A model generated the notes under the pieces. The model was not told the DNA's origin, did no database searches, and saw only the letters and a list, made by a program, of their open reading frames with translations. A stretch of 64,000 bases of DNA from positions 2,991,001 to 3,055,000 of the forward strand of contig OZ005620.1 of assembly GCA_963930655.1 (NCBI GenBank), read 5' to 3'. A program made the translations under genes and the position numbers. Every line of letters begins with the position of its first letter. Position 1 is the first letter of the stretch. Positions 32,001 through 45,500 of this stretch are shown here, in pieces. Source of the stretch: Myrica gale (taxonomy: Eukaryota > Streptophyta > Magnoliopsida > Fagales > Myricaceae).

Positions 32001-34743
32001 TTAACTTTTCCTGAATCTGGACTGAGTATTGACCTTCATGCAGTCCAATCTGAGAAGTTAATGATAAGACCACTACTTTCTCAAGTCTTTACCTCGTGAT
32101 ATTTGGAACATGCATGTCAATACACTCACCAGCTTGATGTGTTGGCGCATGGAATGTGCTCTTATGTTTCCTCACTTATGTCTTGATTCAATAGTGGTTG
32201 AAACTGTTTTATTGACAGGTTTGAACCTGATATGCTAGCATTTTCTGGGTGTTACTATGGTGGGGGTGAAAAAGAGAGATATGAGCTTGGTGAAATTAGA
32301 AAACGATGGGCAACATTACCGGTGAGATTGCCTCCTTACATATTGTTTTGAAGTGCGTTCACTTCCTTTTTGTTCTATTATACTTCTGAAGCTGGATGCT
32401 ACTTAATTATACCATCTAATGAACTTTGTTTCAAATGGCATCTCCTCTCGTAAAGGTGTGGAGTTGTGGAAAGTGGGGTCATGGTTTAATCCTTTTTTTT
32501 TATGTGTTTGTAATTGCCCATAAAGAAAATTTAACATTCTCTCAACTGTAATCTGAAGTATATGCTTGGCATCTTTCCTTGTTATTTATGCAGGATTTAA
32601 GTGCTGAGGGAGAGCGGAAGCGAGGGAAATGCCCACTTACTCCTCATGAAGTGGGTTGGATGCTGCGTGCACTTGGCTTTGCAAATGACACTTACCTTTA
32701 TGTGGCATCTGGAGAAATATATGGTGGGGAAGAGACTATGCGGCCTCTCAGGGAACTGTTCCCTAACTTTTATACAAAGGAGATTCTTTCCAACGAAGAG
32801 TTGACACCTTTTCTCCCTTTCTCTTCCCGCCTTGCTGCTATTGACTACATTGTCTGTGATGATAGTGATGTATTTGTCACCAATAATAATGGAAATATGG
32901 CCAAGATTCTTGCTGGTCGAAGGTAAGACGTGTAGTCCATTTTTTTCCTTACCTTTGCAAGGGACTGAAACTAAAACATAACTTTTATTGTCAGACACTA
33001 GTGCTAACAAATTCACTATAGTAACCAAACAAAACATGAGAATGGTGGATGTTGCTTGGAATATCTGGAGATGTGTCAAAATATATTTTTAGGTGATACT
33101 TGTAAATGCACTGACTCTGGGTGATAATTTCATTGTAGAGATGTACTGGTGCTTGCTTGGCAATTCAGAAAAAAATTTGCCTGCCAATTTATCTCTTCTT
33201 GGATTTTTTTTTTTGGGAGGCAATGATTAGACAATAGTTGGCATGAATTGGGATTTTGAATCCTGGTTTCTGTTACCATTTTGATGATGTTTCATAACCT
33301 ACGCCAAGCCACATCTTCAAAATCTTCAAGTCGTCTGCAAAACTTTAAGCATCATTCCAAATCTTGCATCCTTCCCAGTAAGAAATTCATATTTAAGGGG
33401 AGTTTTCCTTAGGAAGAAATATATACAAATCCTTTTAAGATTAGTGTTACATCTTATTAACAGTTTCTTAGTCATTTGTGCTGCATACTACATGAGTCTT
33501 ACAGATATAGACTCTCCTTTCTGATGTGGTGGGCGAAAACTTGCGGACCTGATGTTTAGTTGACACTAGCTTGTGGTGTTTGCCACACATTTTTAGTTTG
33601 TCACTTTTGTTGGTCTCATCTATTGAAAGTCTAAATTCCAATCTAGCCTACATGCTCATTGTTTTCTCTTTTTCAACAAACAACTTTTGCTCCTGATATA
33701 GGTAGTTCCCATTTAGGCCTATCCATTAGAAAGCTCCTATATCATTTATAGTTTTAATTTCGAGCAATATAGTCCTGTCCGTCAGAAATAATAATGCTGC
33801 AGAAATTTTTGATATGTGTTGTCTTAACATATGCCTTGTCATCAATTTGTGTGATGTCAATGCCAGTTTGAAAGGCTATGTTGTTCGAACTCAAATTTTC
33901 AAGGACCAAATTGGGACTTGTTACAGTTTGATACTAAAGTATGATCTACCTTCCTTTTCCTATGACGTTTTCCTAATATTTACTAACCAAAAAATAAAAT
34001 GACTTTTTCCTTTAATTTAACTTTCAATTTCATATCTGTGCTGTGCCTAGGCTAATGAGCTATAGCTCAATAGCAAGAGTTGTTATCTTCAAGTATTTAG
34101 AACAATTGACTCTTCACAAGACAAACTAAAGTACGCACTGAATGGTGCAGAACACAGGTGGGTGTTGTCCAGTTTGCAAGTGCTGTAGATTAAAGATTTT
34201 AATAACCATGAATCACTCTGTTGGTGAATGTCGTGAACCTGGTTTCTGCTAGAAAATATTTCTTTTGGAACCCCTGCTTTCAACTTTTAGGGTGCAGAAT
34301 TCAAGAGTTTGATGTGCATTTATCTCATCACCATAATTCTGATCTGTATTTTGCTTGGGTTGTTGGGTGTTCTGCTTGTTCCATATATTTTGTTATTTCT
34401 TTTGGGTACAATCTGAACTATTTCTTGTTAATTTCATTTCATGGTTGAAAGGAGGTACATGGGTCATAAGAGGACTATAAGACCAAATGCAAAGAAGCTT
34501 AGTGCTTTGTTCATGGCAAGGCATCAGATGGATTGGGATACCTTTGCAAGAAAGGTAAAGTCATGTCAAAGAGGATTCATGGGAGAGCCGAACGAGATGA
34601 GACCAGGACGAGGGGAGTTTCATGAATTTCCGGACTCTTGTGTATGTGAGAAACGATTCAGTGATGATGATGCTAACGATAATGGAGATCATCACCCCAA
34701 ACAAGTTGCCATGAAATCTGCAAGAAAAAGTAAATCAATTTAA
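29045..34743 (+). CDS. O-fucosyltransferase family protein (GT65/GT106-like), Golgi type II
   Basis: Plant sugar transferase of the PF10250 family; members fucosylate proteins or build pectin, and the acceptor here is not known. Nine exons join in frame: 29045-29329, 29481-29571, 29893-29969, 30238-30326, 30426-30615, 30891-31072, 32219-32321, 32594-32922 and 34452-34743. They give 545 residues. Residues 1-50 are cytosolic and basic, and residues about 54-73 form the single membrane anchor (WSVFCGLMLFGVGLFSLF). The catalytic domain starts at about 120 (NGYLLIATSGGLNQQRTGIT) and includes NVFDVDWFI. The GDP-sugar binding region is FIAVHLRFEPDMLAFSGC (residues about 297-314), followed by the late block VTNNNGNMAKILAGRRRYMG. 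All introns are GT-AG; introns 6 and 8 exceed 1 kb. The upstream frame at 28983 may affect translation. I recall At4g17430 as a similar Arabidopsis gene. Confidence 0.9.
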
Positions 34744-36565
34744 GCTTAAGAGAATCAAGGTGAGAAGAGTCTACACTGAAAAATAGAGATAGGACAGAAG
34801 AGCCAATGGCCTTGGCAGACAGTGAGGGAGATGAATTTCTTTCAGACAGATGAGAGCTGAGGGGAAAGGGATCGCAGCAGATAGACAAAAAAAAATTCAC
34901 AAGCCAATGTTTGTGGAATTATTTCTTGCCCTGATTGGAGGTGGCAATGCCTTCGCTTCCCGTTCACCTTTAGTATGTCGATTTCTTTCTGTCATGCCAG
35001 GCCAGCATTTTACCGGCAGGAGCACTTCAACCATGCCATATAGTTGCTATCAAATCAGGCTTTGGATTGCCGAATGCACCGATTGGATGTATAGGCATAG
35101 AAAGGAATGATGAGCTGCAAGTGTCCATAAATAGTTTCTTTTGGTACATAGAGGCAGGTGTTCTGGAAACAAAATGTTCTGGAGTGTTGACCTGTTACTT
35201 TCCTCTGTTCTCATGTTTAGCTCCTCTCAGTAAACATGCTCCGACACCAAAAACTGAGTTAGCAGGTGTCAGCTATCAAGCGCTACTCTACAGTTCTACA
35301 CGATTTGGGCACTCAGTACATGATACTACCTTAAACGATTGTCTAAAACCACCTTTTTCTTTCCTTGGCAAATACATTAGGTGATTGAGGTACATCATGG
35401 GGGTTTAGACACCCCGTCCGCATTACAGGCTGTCTTAGGAATATTAGAAATAGGTGCAGGTCCAACTATCTGGTTCCTTGCTGCCCATTTAAGCAAAAGA
35501 TGAGCCATGTGATTTTGCTTCCTTGGGACCCATAATCAGTACCAACAATTGAACAAGAGTTGAACGTATTTCCTTTGCAAGATAAGCTATCACTATCCGA
35601 GAACGTATTCATGGTTCACTATATTGGCTTTAAAGGAGATCGTCAACCCAATCTACTCGTGGTCCCTATTTACTTTACGGGTCATTTCCTGTGGTCTTTT
35701 ACTGCAAAATACAAGTACATGCCCTTGTATTGAATTACACTGATCTAATAGCAAGCGCAGCCAAACAGCACGAATCGCCTCACGATAATAGAAAATGAAA
35801 TTCACTATCGTGAACAGTACCCACAAGTTAATAATTATTATTATTACTCTATATGGTGGCTCGAACTATGAAAGTCGATAAAGACCTGCCAGTCTCAGAG
35901 ACAAAGAAGACGGTGAACCATGATTTAAAATGTTACCTTAAAAAAAGTGCACCTGGTCACAAGGCGAACAGCCACATCCAAACACTAATATCTAACACAA
36001 CGCATGCACGCGGTACAGGTAAATAGAGCGAAGCACCAGCGCTTGTAGGAGTCCCATTACCTCCATCTGTTTCTTTTAGTCTATACCTCCACCTGTTTCT
36101 TTTACTCTATTAAATATAAGGCTCGTTTGGGAAAAAAATGGAGTGGTTAAAGAAGCTAGCATCCGTAATGTACGAAGAAGCAACATCTTATGATTTCATA
36201 ATCTACAAACTCATGAATTCAAGCCAAATTACACGAAGAATTTCCCATATAAAACCTAGGGCATGGAAAGAAACTAAAACCAATATTATCTGCTGACAAG
36301 ATTTCAACGACGCCACAGGAAGCAAGAATTTCCATTCCTAACTCTCCCTACTATAAATATGCACAATCTAAGCTTGTGATATTGGTCATCCGACAACTGA
36401 GATTCTTTGAATCGGAACCCTTCATTAAAAAAGCTCCATCAGCCATGGTTAACCTGTCAAATAAAGCAATCAGTATTATAAATGCTGGTTTACATGCGAT
36501 ACTCACCAGCGAAGATTTGAGATTGCCACAACATAAAATTGGGAAGTCAAAACTGAATTCTCAGA
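34744..36565. other. Convergent 3' ends of two genes, no gene recognised
   Basis: This lies between the stop of the plus-strand O-fucosyltransferase and the stop of the minus-strand Agenet gene. The sequence just after 34743 is purine-rich and probably 3' UTR. Open frames at 34850-35384 show no family features. On the minus strand, a splice acceptor at about 36456 could serve a last exon of the Agenet gene. Confidence 0.45.
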
Positions 36566-39500
36566 TTAAATCTTACCCCTCGATCCATTCCTGTTCTGAC
36601 TTTTTTGACCCTTGTCATACGAAACAGAAGGAATCTTTGAGATGATCAATGAGCTTTGCAATCCTTCTAGTAGCTGCAGCCAGAAAAATCAACAAGCACA
36701 AAAGGCACATTAAGAAGCTAGGTATAAGCCTCAAATACTGCCAGAAAATTAAGAGCAGGTGCTTAAGTTCACAAATCATGACATTCATCGTTTTAGAAAG
36801 TATGATCCATGGGTCAGTAATGCTATAATTCCAGTCTAGAGCTTTTCCTTTTACCTTCAGTCAGGTGCTACCAATCCCACAGAGAGCCACGTTAATAAAA
36901 TAAGTTCTTGCTTGGGAAAAAAATTATAGCAATTACAAGAGCCAATTCTTGAAAACCCAGACCTTGAAGCAGACATTTTTTCATTAAAGTAAGCCGTGGT
37001 ATTACAAAAAGGCACAGTTAGTCATAATGGTCATTTATGAAGTATGAAGTTATTTAATCCACATACACCTAATATAGCAAATCTTGACCTTAGCAGCCAC
37101 TAAGACTACCATGTTGAAGCTTGACCATGAAGTTCTAGCAGAGAAACCTAAATTGGTCAGTATGCTGCACCAGACACATGCAGCCCCTTTTATTTGCAAA
37201 AGCAATCACATGATCACATTTTCTCTCCTACCTAAAACCAAAAATCTAAAGATAACTAGCAGCTCCAAAGAGGCAGGTCCTACCTCTAGATATTGCCTAA
37301 CAAATTTTAATCTAAAACACTAAGGAATATTTTAAAAATGGTTTCACAAATATATGCGCAAAGGACTAAAACATACAAAGGCAGCTGACAAAAAATGGGG
37401 CTTGTTACCACAAGGAGAAAAACAATAACGAATTGGTCTAATATGTATAAAAAAGGTACACAGGAAAATGTCACATAAAATGCAATAACCAAAACAAACA
37501 ATTCTGTTGTAATACTTAATCCCTTGAACTGCTGCTCTTTTGTAATGTGGCCTCAATCTACCAATTTTGATACTTGGCACCCAATTTAAAACACTGAGTG
37601 CCACATTCACTCTCCATCGTCTGAAATGTCAAAGGTTTCCTCTCACCCAAAAAGCCTCCCCCCAACCCAAACAAAAAAAAAGGAAAAAAAAAGGGGAAAA
37701 CAACAATAAAAGTATATTAGGCATTTTAGTTTTAGACGAGGATAATTCAGACATTTCAGGTACAGCAGGGTGCATATTACAACTGAAATTTCAAATGAGT
37801 GCCAAAACACATTACAAAAGAATTGACCGTTCAATGGGGTTTAAATTCAAATTTCCCTGGTCACTAGCAAGTTACACAAACCACCAGTGGGTCATAAGCC
37901 CATGATTTCTCTATTTATCCTGTTTTACAGGAAAGAGATACCATTTAAGCTACTGTTCATTAGCAACAAGGAGATACCATTTAAAATAGACAACCATCAT
38001 CAAACACTTACTCTTGATGTCGGTTGAATTCTGCGATTAGATCTACGAGGCTCAACAACTTCAGAGGTTGATTTTGCAGGATTATTGAAGACTTGGTCTT
38101 CTTCAATTCTACCCAACTTTCCACCAGCAGGTGCAAGTTTTCCCTTATTCGCCCTTTCAGATTTGAGGTTTGATGTGGAAACTTTCCTGGAGGTTCCATC
38201 TGCTGAGGGAACCAATGAAGAAAATAACATTGGGCCTTCTACTGCTCCCTCAGTGCTGGAAAGAGGTCCAGTTACCAACTGGTTATTCTTTCCAAAAGCA
38301 TTCTCAAAATGTCTGGCAGAATCCTTGCCTTTTGCCGAGTGTTCTGTCAGTGTGACACCTTCGGCAGCAGACACTGCACTCAACAGGTTGCCCTTTGCTG
38401 GAATAGTTCTACCAGAGACACTTTTTGGTTTTCCAGACTTCGCAGCTCTGGACTTGGTTTCAGCTAGCCGTCTTTCCTTTACATCCATTTTAAAATTATT
38501 TTTCCATCCACGAGACCCTGGTCCTTGAGGCATCGAAAATTTTGGAAGTTTAACTGAATCTTTTGCCTCAGTAATCTTATTGCTCTGATCTGCAACATAA
38601 TGTTTGCTTACTGCCATGAATTTTCGCTTTTTTCCAGGCTTAGGAACACCAAAAATCACTCTTGATCCTTCCTTCTGTAAACCAGTTCGTATAGTCCTAA
38701 GGGTCTCTGGCTTGTTCTCATTTTTCATGCTCTTACCAACGTTAAATATCCTATCACTTGCTGATAAATCCAATAATCTTGGATTTTCAGGTTTTTCTGA
38801 TTCTACAACATCCTTACTTCTCAATATCTTATCCTTCCCTTTGGCCTCTGCAGCTGGACTGCCCAACTTGAGTCGTTTTTCCTGTGGCGTATCACCCTGA
38901 ACACCAAAATTAGTACGGGGAAAAGAAAACAAAAACAGAAGGCATTGAAAATCCTTTAGTTACTACCAGACAAACATCGAGCCTAAGGACATCAATAGAT
39001 AGCACCTCGTGGGAAGGGCAGACATTTCCTCGCAAACTGGACCAATCAATCCATTCCCCATCCTTCCAAACAAGAGAAGCCCGAAGATGCCAGGCTCTCA
39101 CAACTGACGATTCTCCTTGAGCTACAACATGATGAAGAATCATTTCCAATAAACAGAATCAATACACAGAAGTAAGGAACATATAACAATCAAGAGCATT
39201 TGTAAAATACAGATAGAAAAAAGCACAATACCTGGAAAATGGACAGTCAATGTAGTCTCATCTTTCTTGTTCTTTTCAGTGACAACCCCTTCCCACCAGC
39301 TGAAAGACAATGTCAAAGAAGACGAGATTAATTAAGCCAATACGGAATATATATATATGTATATATATATGGCTGATGAGCAATCCAAAACACAGAGATC
39401 CATATGCGAAATACATCAATATGACCTCCTTTGAGGATCACGGTATCAAAAATCAATTGAAAAACAAAATGCAATAACAGCAGAAATTGTGAATACATGC

Positions 39501-42500
39501 TTGACTCCACAGTCTGGAATTGAATTGTAAAATTCGGTTGTCTTTACTTAATTTCAATGAAGGACCCAAATATAAAAGGCAGGACAATATGAAATAAAGG
39601 ACAAGAAATCTCCCAACTCTTTCTATACCATATCATTTGCTTTCCATGTTCGTAGGTAGCAAGTTTTGTAGTCTTCATGTAGTGGTTTATCATGTATGAA
39701 ATCCAAGACTTATGGTATTCAACATGTGGATTCCCTCATAGGTTAAAATTTCTACCTTTTATTTGCCACCACTGATACAGAAATAGCAGTCCAGAGGAAT
39801 ATGGTTCAAAAGTTTGCAGGTTTGATCCTAAAATTAGAGGATTTCTCCCTAACAAATGACTGCTTGAGGGTTACAGCAGTTTGACTATCAAGCCAGGGCC
39901 AAATTTGGCGAATACACATTACAAAATCCAAAATGGAATTCATTGTTGTTACATGTACCAAGGAAGTTCTTTTTGTTGCTAAAACAAATTCCTTTGAATT
40001 AGTTTGTAGAAATAGTAATGAACAACCAAATATAAAATAACAAAGTGCTGCAGAGACAGCTACTCTTCAAATTTTGAAGTCCTCCAATGATTGCTCTCTG
40101 CAAACTTTTTCGTTGATGTTAATGTTTACTCCAAAACATTCAGAATTCAAAATAGGCATATTATATCAATCGCATGGTGAAAAATAACTCTTTGACCTGG
40201 ATTTCATAAAAAAGTGGAGGGATCTTTTCAATAAAATTTGGAGTTTCCATTGCAATCGAAAAAAATTCAGAGATTCGAAATTTCAAAAGAATAGTGGAAC
40301 TCCAACTAGATAACCATTTTACAAGTGCCCGTGTAGTCATATAACATCTGTAACACTGAATTATGTCCCTACAAATCTGTATCCAGTCTGACAGATCCTT
40401 AAAACTTCCTATTCTAATTCTTTTGGAGTTAATTTCAATGCTATGGTTTCCAGTCCTAATATTGCATGAATACATACCTGTCTCTAATCCACGCATCAAC
40501 TCTATCTCCAACAGACCAATTATAATCTCCCATTGCCGCTCTACGTCGTTTCCTTGTTCCTTCATATCGAAGGGCAGTAACAGGACGGGCAATGCGTATT
40601 CTTGGTGGCTTGTCTCCTTCACCTTGAAGCGCTACGCATTCCTTTAGTTGTCCCTCCCCTGGACAGTTCAGAAACAGGACTATATTCTAAAAGAATAATA
40701 AATCACTTAAATACTTGGAGTGTCAACCATTCCTTCTCAAAAATCTCGTCCTAAATGGATAAAGGCAAATGGGCAAGACAGCTATGGCCAAGCCACCTCC
40801 AGCCCCGTGCCTCTACTGTTTTCCTCCCACACCTTTTCCTCAAAATGAGAAAGACAGTACACTCGAATTGTATTAGTCTATCTAATGCAGCTCTGAAGGG
40901 CAATGCTTTTTTTTGTGGAAACCGGGCACCTACGTCTTTATTGACATTGTTTTTCAACGGGAAGGCCAAGATCTAACAGTCGAGACTTTGGACTATCCCG
41001 ACAGTTGTATCCAAAAATAAAAAAGGAAAAAAGTCACTTTGAGCCCTTAAACTATCAAACAAATTACAAATAGGGCCCCAAACTACCAATCTTGACACAT
41101 TGAGCCCACGAACTACCAAATTTTATACATTTGCACCCTAAACTAAAATCTGAAGGTCAAAATCGTCATATTTGAGCCAGGTGGCACGATTTTGACCGTC
41201 AGATTTTAGTTCAGGGCGCGATTTGATATCATTTGGTAGTTCGTGGGCTCAATGTGTCAAGATTGGTCGTTTGAGGCCCTATTTGTAATTTGCTTGATAG
41301 TTTAAGGGCTCAAAGTGACTTTTTTTTTTTTATGACGAGGAAATCCCCCAAAGCCGGACCCTTTTGGTTCGACCCTGAAATACAAACCCCGACCCCCTGG
41401 ACCGACCCCACAACTCAGGGAGCGGATAAGTCAAGGGCGATAATGAGGGTGTTGGGGCTCGAACTTGGGACATGTTAGAACCCAAGCCAAAGCCTTACCA
41501 CCACACCAAGCCCTTGGGGTGGGCTCAAAGTGACTTTATCCCAATAAAAAATAAAAAAAGCATACGAACAGACGACACTAGCCTATGGGTTGTTCACTTG
41601 TTCCCACTAGCTATGGCTTGGCCTAGCCTTTGGCTCTGATACCACATGCATAGGTGATAGTGAGATCTTGAGCCAAAGACCATCCTTTTCACGTCTGATT
41701 TTGAAGGGGATATCCTATGGGATCCTACCCAAATTTTCCTGGTCCAACGGGAGCAAGAATTTCCAGGAACATTTATCCAAGACTTGTATCATTTGATGAT
41801 GCCATGTGAATCGCTAGAAACATGTGAAGTGTATGGCTAACCCAATAACGACATCAACTAATGGTCGTGACAAGGGGCCATTTAAGTATCTGTACTAATC
41901 TATTCAGGCTTGATCTTTCAATTATTCTATCCAAAGCACAAGGGAAAGAAATACACGTGGCACAGGCAAACTTGCCTGCGGCTGAACAGTCAATGGCAAC
42001 TTACCGTCGTCTGTTTGAAATTCAGTGTAAGAGACATAAGCTTTCCCATCATCCAAACTCAATACATTGGCAGTGAACCAAGCTGCTTTAGATCCATCTA
42101 TATCTTTCAGAACCTAAATATAAAATCACAAAGTTAAAACCAAAAGTATGAAGACCCTGGAATCTACAGAACCACCAAAAATTTGCTTGAAACTAATTAT
42201 GACAAATGAAGGTGAATATTTAAAATGACTTCCAGGTAACAAACCTCTACAAGTGAACTCTCCTTGATGCTGTTCTGTTTAAAAGTTTCCACAGCTTTTT
42301 CATAGTCCTTCCGCACAGTGCGTGAAGATCTTGATCCAATCTCAGATTCAGGAACCACATCAATTGTTTTGGCCAAATCAGAAACTTTTCGGCCCTTTCG
42401 TCCTCTTGAATCCTTTTCATTAGTTGCAGCAGTACCTGAGATGCCATCTACTAATCCAATATGATTCTCCATCAACTCTCTTGCCATCTCTGTTGGAATA

Positions 42501-45500
42501 GCCGATTTCTCATGTTTAGTAATCAGACCTGCATCCTTATCAGATGGCCCATCTAGTGAATTTTTTGTGGAAGTATCGGGACCTCCTCCAACACTATCAT
42601 TGACTAATTGTTCTCGATTCGTGTCATTTGATTTCAGAACTAGCTCAGAAGATTCTCTGGATACTTTCCAATAACCCCCTGGACCAGCTTCTACCAGCTC
42701 ACTTAATAGAAAAGAATCACCCATAGCAACAATCTTACCAGCTTGTGATACTGCCTCGGCAGCTAGCTCAGCAGCTTTTACAATTGCATCCATATTTTCA
42801 GCTCTTTTCGTGGCAGCCGAAGCAGCTTCAACCCTCTTTCTGGCAGCCTCTTTAGCAGCAATAATGATTGAATTCGAACTGTTTGCCCCGTTTTCACCCT
42901 TCAGGATGGATGCAGGAGTAGCCTTTCCCAAAGTATTAACACTATCAGGAAGAGAAGCAGCATTAATTTGTCTAGGATTGCCAAAACCATTGGAAATGAG
43001 TGCTTCTTCAGCCATTAACTTAGCTTGCAATGCAGCATTCGATGCAACATTGGCAGCTGCAGCCGCTGCCTTCGCAACAGCAGCAGCAGCAGCCGCCGCA
43101 ACAGCAGCAGAAGCTAATTTAGCTTCAACATCTGATACCATTCCGGAATTCATTTCCTTTTCCAACTGACTCCATATTTCTTGGCTGTGACTAACAGCAG
43201 CAGCTGAGAGAGTAGCAGCATCCTCTGCCTGCAACCTAGCCTCCTTAACTTTACCAAGGGTCTCCTCTGATACAGCAATCCTTCGCACTATGTCGTGGTC
43301 TGCCCTTTTGAGGACATGAGTGGACAACATTGGAGACTCGGATATAACAAATGAAGTGGCTTTAGAAGTTGGCGCCATAATGGCAACTGAGGTAGATAGA
43401 AGATTTGTAACAGCAGGACTTGAAACCTGTTTTGGTTGAGATTGAGACTGCAAAACGACCTGGGTAAGATCCTCAGAAACTGTAGTCTTTTTCCTTCTTC
43501 TAGACTTTGGATCGATAGAATTCTGTACAGGTGATACTGCTACTTCTTTGCGATCAAGCGGGGGAGCGCTAGTAGGAACCCCACTTTGAACCACTGGACT
43601 GGCAGACGCATGCTTTATGCCAGAGGAATGGGGCACGGATGATTCTCTTCTTGGAGGGGATTTAATTGTCTCCGAGTTAGATAATATAGAAGCACGAGCA
43701 CTAGCATCAGGTGCAGAAGTTTGTGGAGAAGGCACCCAGGGACCACAAAAGGGGACCTGAGATACCCATGAAGTGTTATGACCAACAAAGTTCCTAACAG
43801 GTGGAGTTTGATAAGGATGCAATGGAGTAAGTGCCTGCTGGTAATCCATGACGGGCCCTCTTGGCATGACACTAGATTGTAGGGCATCACAAGAAGTGGT
43901 AGGAATATTCCAAAGTGGTGATGAAAGGGGAATCATCGAATTTACAACTGTCGGAATCCCCTTGCTGCTAGTTCGACCAAGAGGTGAGGAGATACCTTTA
44001 CTTTGAAGCGCACTTTGTTTACTTGCTTGTTCAGGAGCCCTTACACCTACAAATGTAAATTCTCAACGCAGTTACAAATCCAATCTAATCAGGAATTAAC
44101 TAAACAGCTTAAAATCCAAAGAGGCACCTGGACGTGACTGCAAAGGGGCCTCAGGGGTAACAGGATGAGACTTTTGACTATGTAGCCTTTCCATGCATGC
44201 ATGCCACACATTCTCCCAGGTGCTCTTCCCACCATCTAAAAGCACAGTACCAGAAGTTAATATACATTTGCAATGTGTCAACGGGGAAAATATAAGAGGG
44301 AGATAGAGAAAAGCTAACCAGGTCCACCAAATGCTGATATCATATGCAGCTCATCAGGTGTTGTTCCTTGACTGCAGAGAATTTCAAACACATAAATATA
44401 ACACATCTTAAATATCATAACCCCAAGGCAGCTTACCCCTTGCTCCCTATTATTTTCAAAAATATCCAGGAACCCTACAACTGGAAAAACATCCATCACC
44501 ACCCAACCTTAAAAGGAATGAGTAGTGCAATTTGGGTTTCTTTTTTTCTTCTCTTTTTTTTTCATACTCATGGGAAGATATAAGAAAGAAGGGGCCCCAC
44601 ACCAAACCACTAGTGTGAGAATGGTGTCTCCACACATTGTCCAGCACAACTATCGCTGGCCTTCCTCAAATGAGCCCTGCATAGCTTTGTCAAGAAATGG
44701 AAAGTAATAATACAAATACAATTACTGAAGGTAACAGGACTCACATTAAAGCTCCATAAACAAAGATCTGAGCACGCAATTGCACTTGCTGTAAATCCGT
44801 GAACGGCTGCTGAAACACTGTAGATGGTGATGCTAACGTATTCAAATCTGGCAGGTTAGATGTTGAAGCAGTAAGAACAAAAATTGGTTTTGTATTACTG
44901 CCTTCTAGATGCCCATAGTGCTGCATTTCACTCGATTGCACAAACTGGAAAATCGCCGATGGACTCAGGGATACGGTAGTGGATTTGTCCCCTCTTTCTG
45001 ATTGTCTTGTAGGAGTTGTGTCTTTTGCATGATTTCCTCTTTTAGCAGTTTCCTTTCCAGCTCCCTTTGCAGATCCTCGCCTTGTTTTACGCTCGTGAGT
45101 ACCTTTTGACCCACCACGTGTAAGCTGTCCTTCAGCTTGTTGACTTCCATAAGAAACAGCTGGTGAAATCTTTGTATTTGTTGGCACTAGTCCAGAAGTT
45201 GAAGGAGAACCCTCTACAATCTTCAAAAATAATTCTTGCTAAGGATAGAAAAGTATAAATTGTGAAAACACATCTATAAGGATCTTGCCAGATAATCAAA
45301 ATTAACAAGCCATAAAAGAAAGACAGAGAGAGAGAGAGAGAGAGAGAAAAGAATATAAAATTTTTCTGCATATTTGCTTATTGGCAGGCTCAGAGTTCAT
45401 TCACTTTCTCGGTTTCCAATCATACAAAATTTCTAAACGAAAGGTCACAATCAAGTCAACTATGAACAAAATAAAACTTACGGGCGTCACTTTGCCAGCA

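Noticed and set aside
32597..33079. 160-codon minus-strand open frame
   Set aside because: It is the antisense shadow of exon 8 of the O-fucosyltransferase gene, which has strong family motifs on the plus strand.
38085..38528. 147-codon plus-strand open frame
   Set aside because: Antisense shadow of the long exon 38012-38896 of the Agenet gene.
41031..41871. CRISPR-like or regulatory array from the repeated short words
   Set aside because: The repeats are explained by MITE inverted arms, SINE target duplications and an LTR remnant in a eukaryotic intron.
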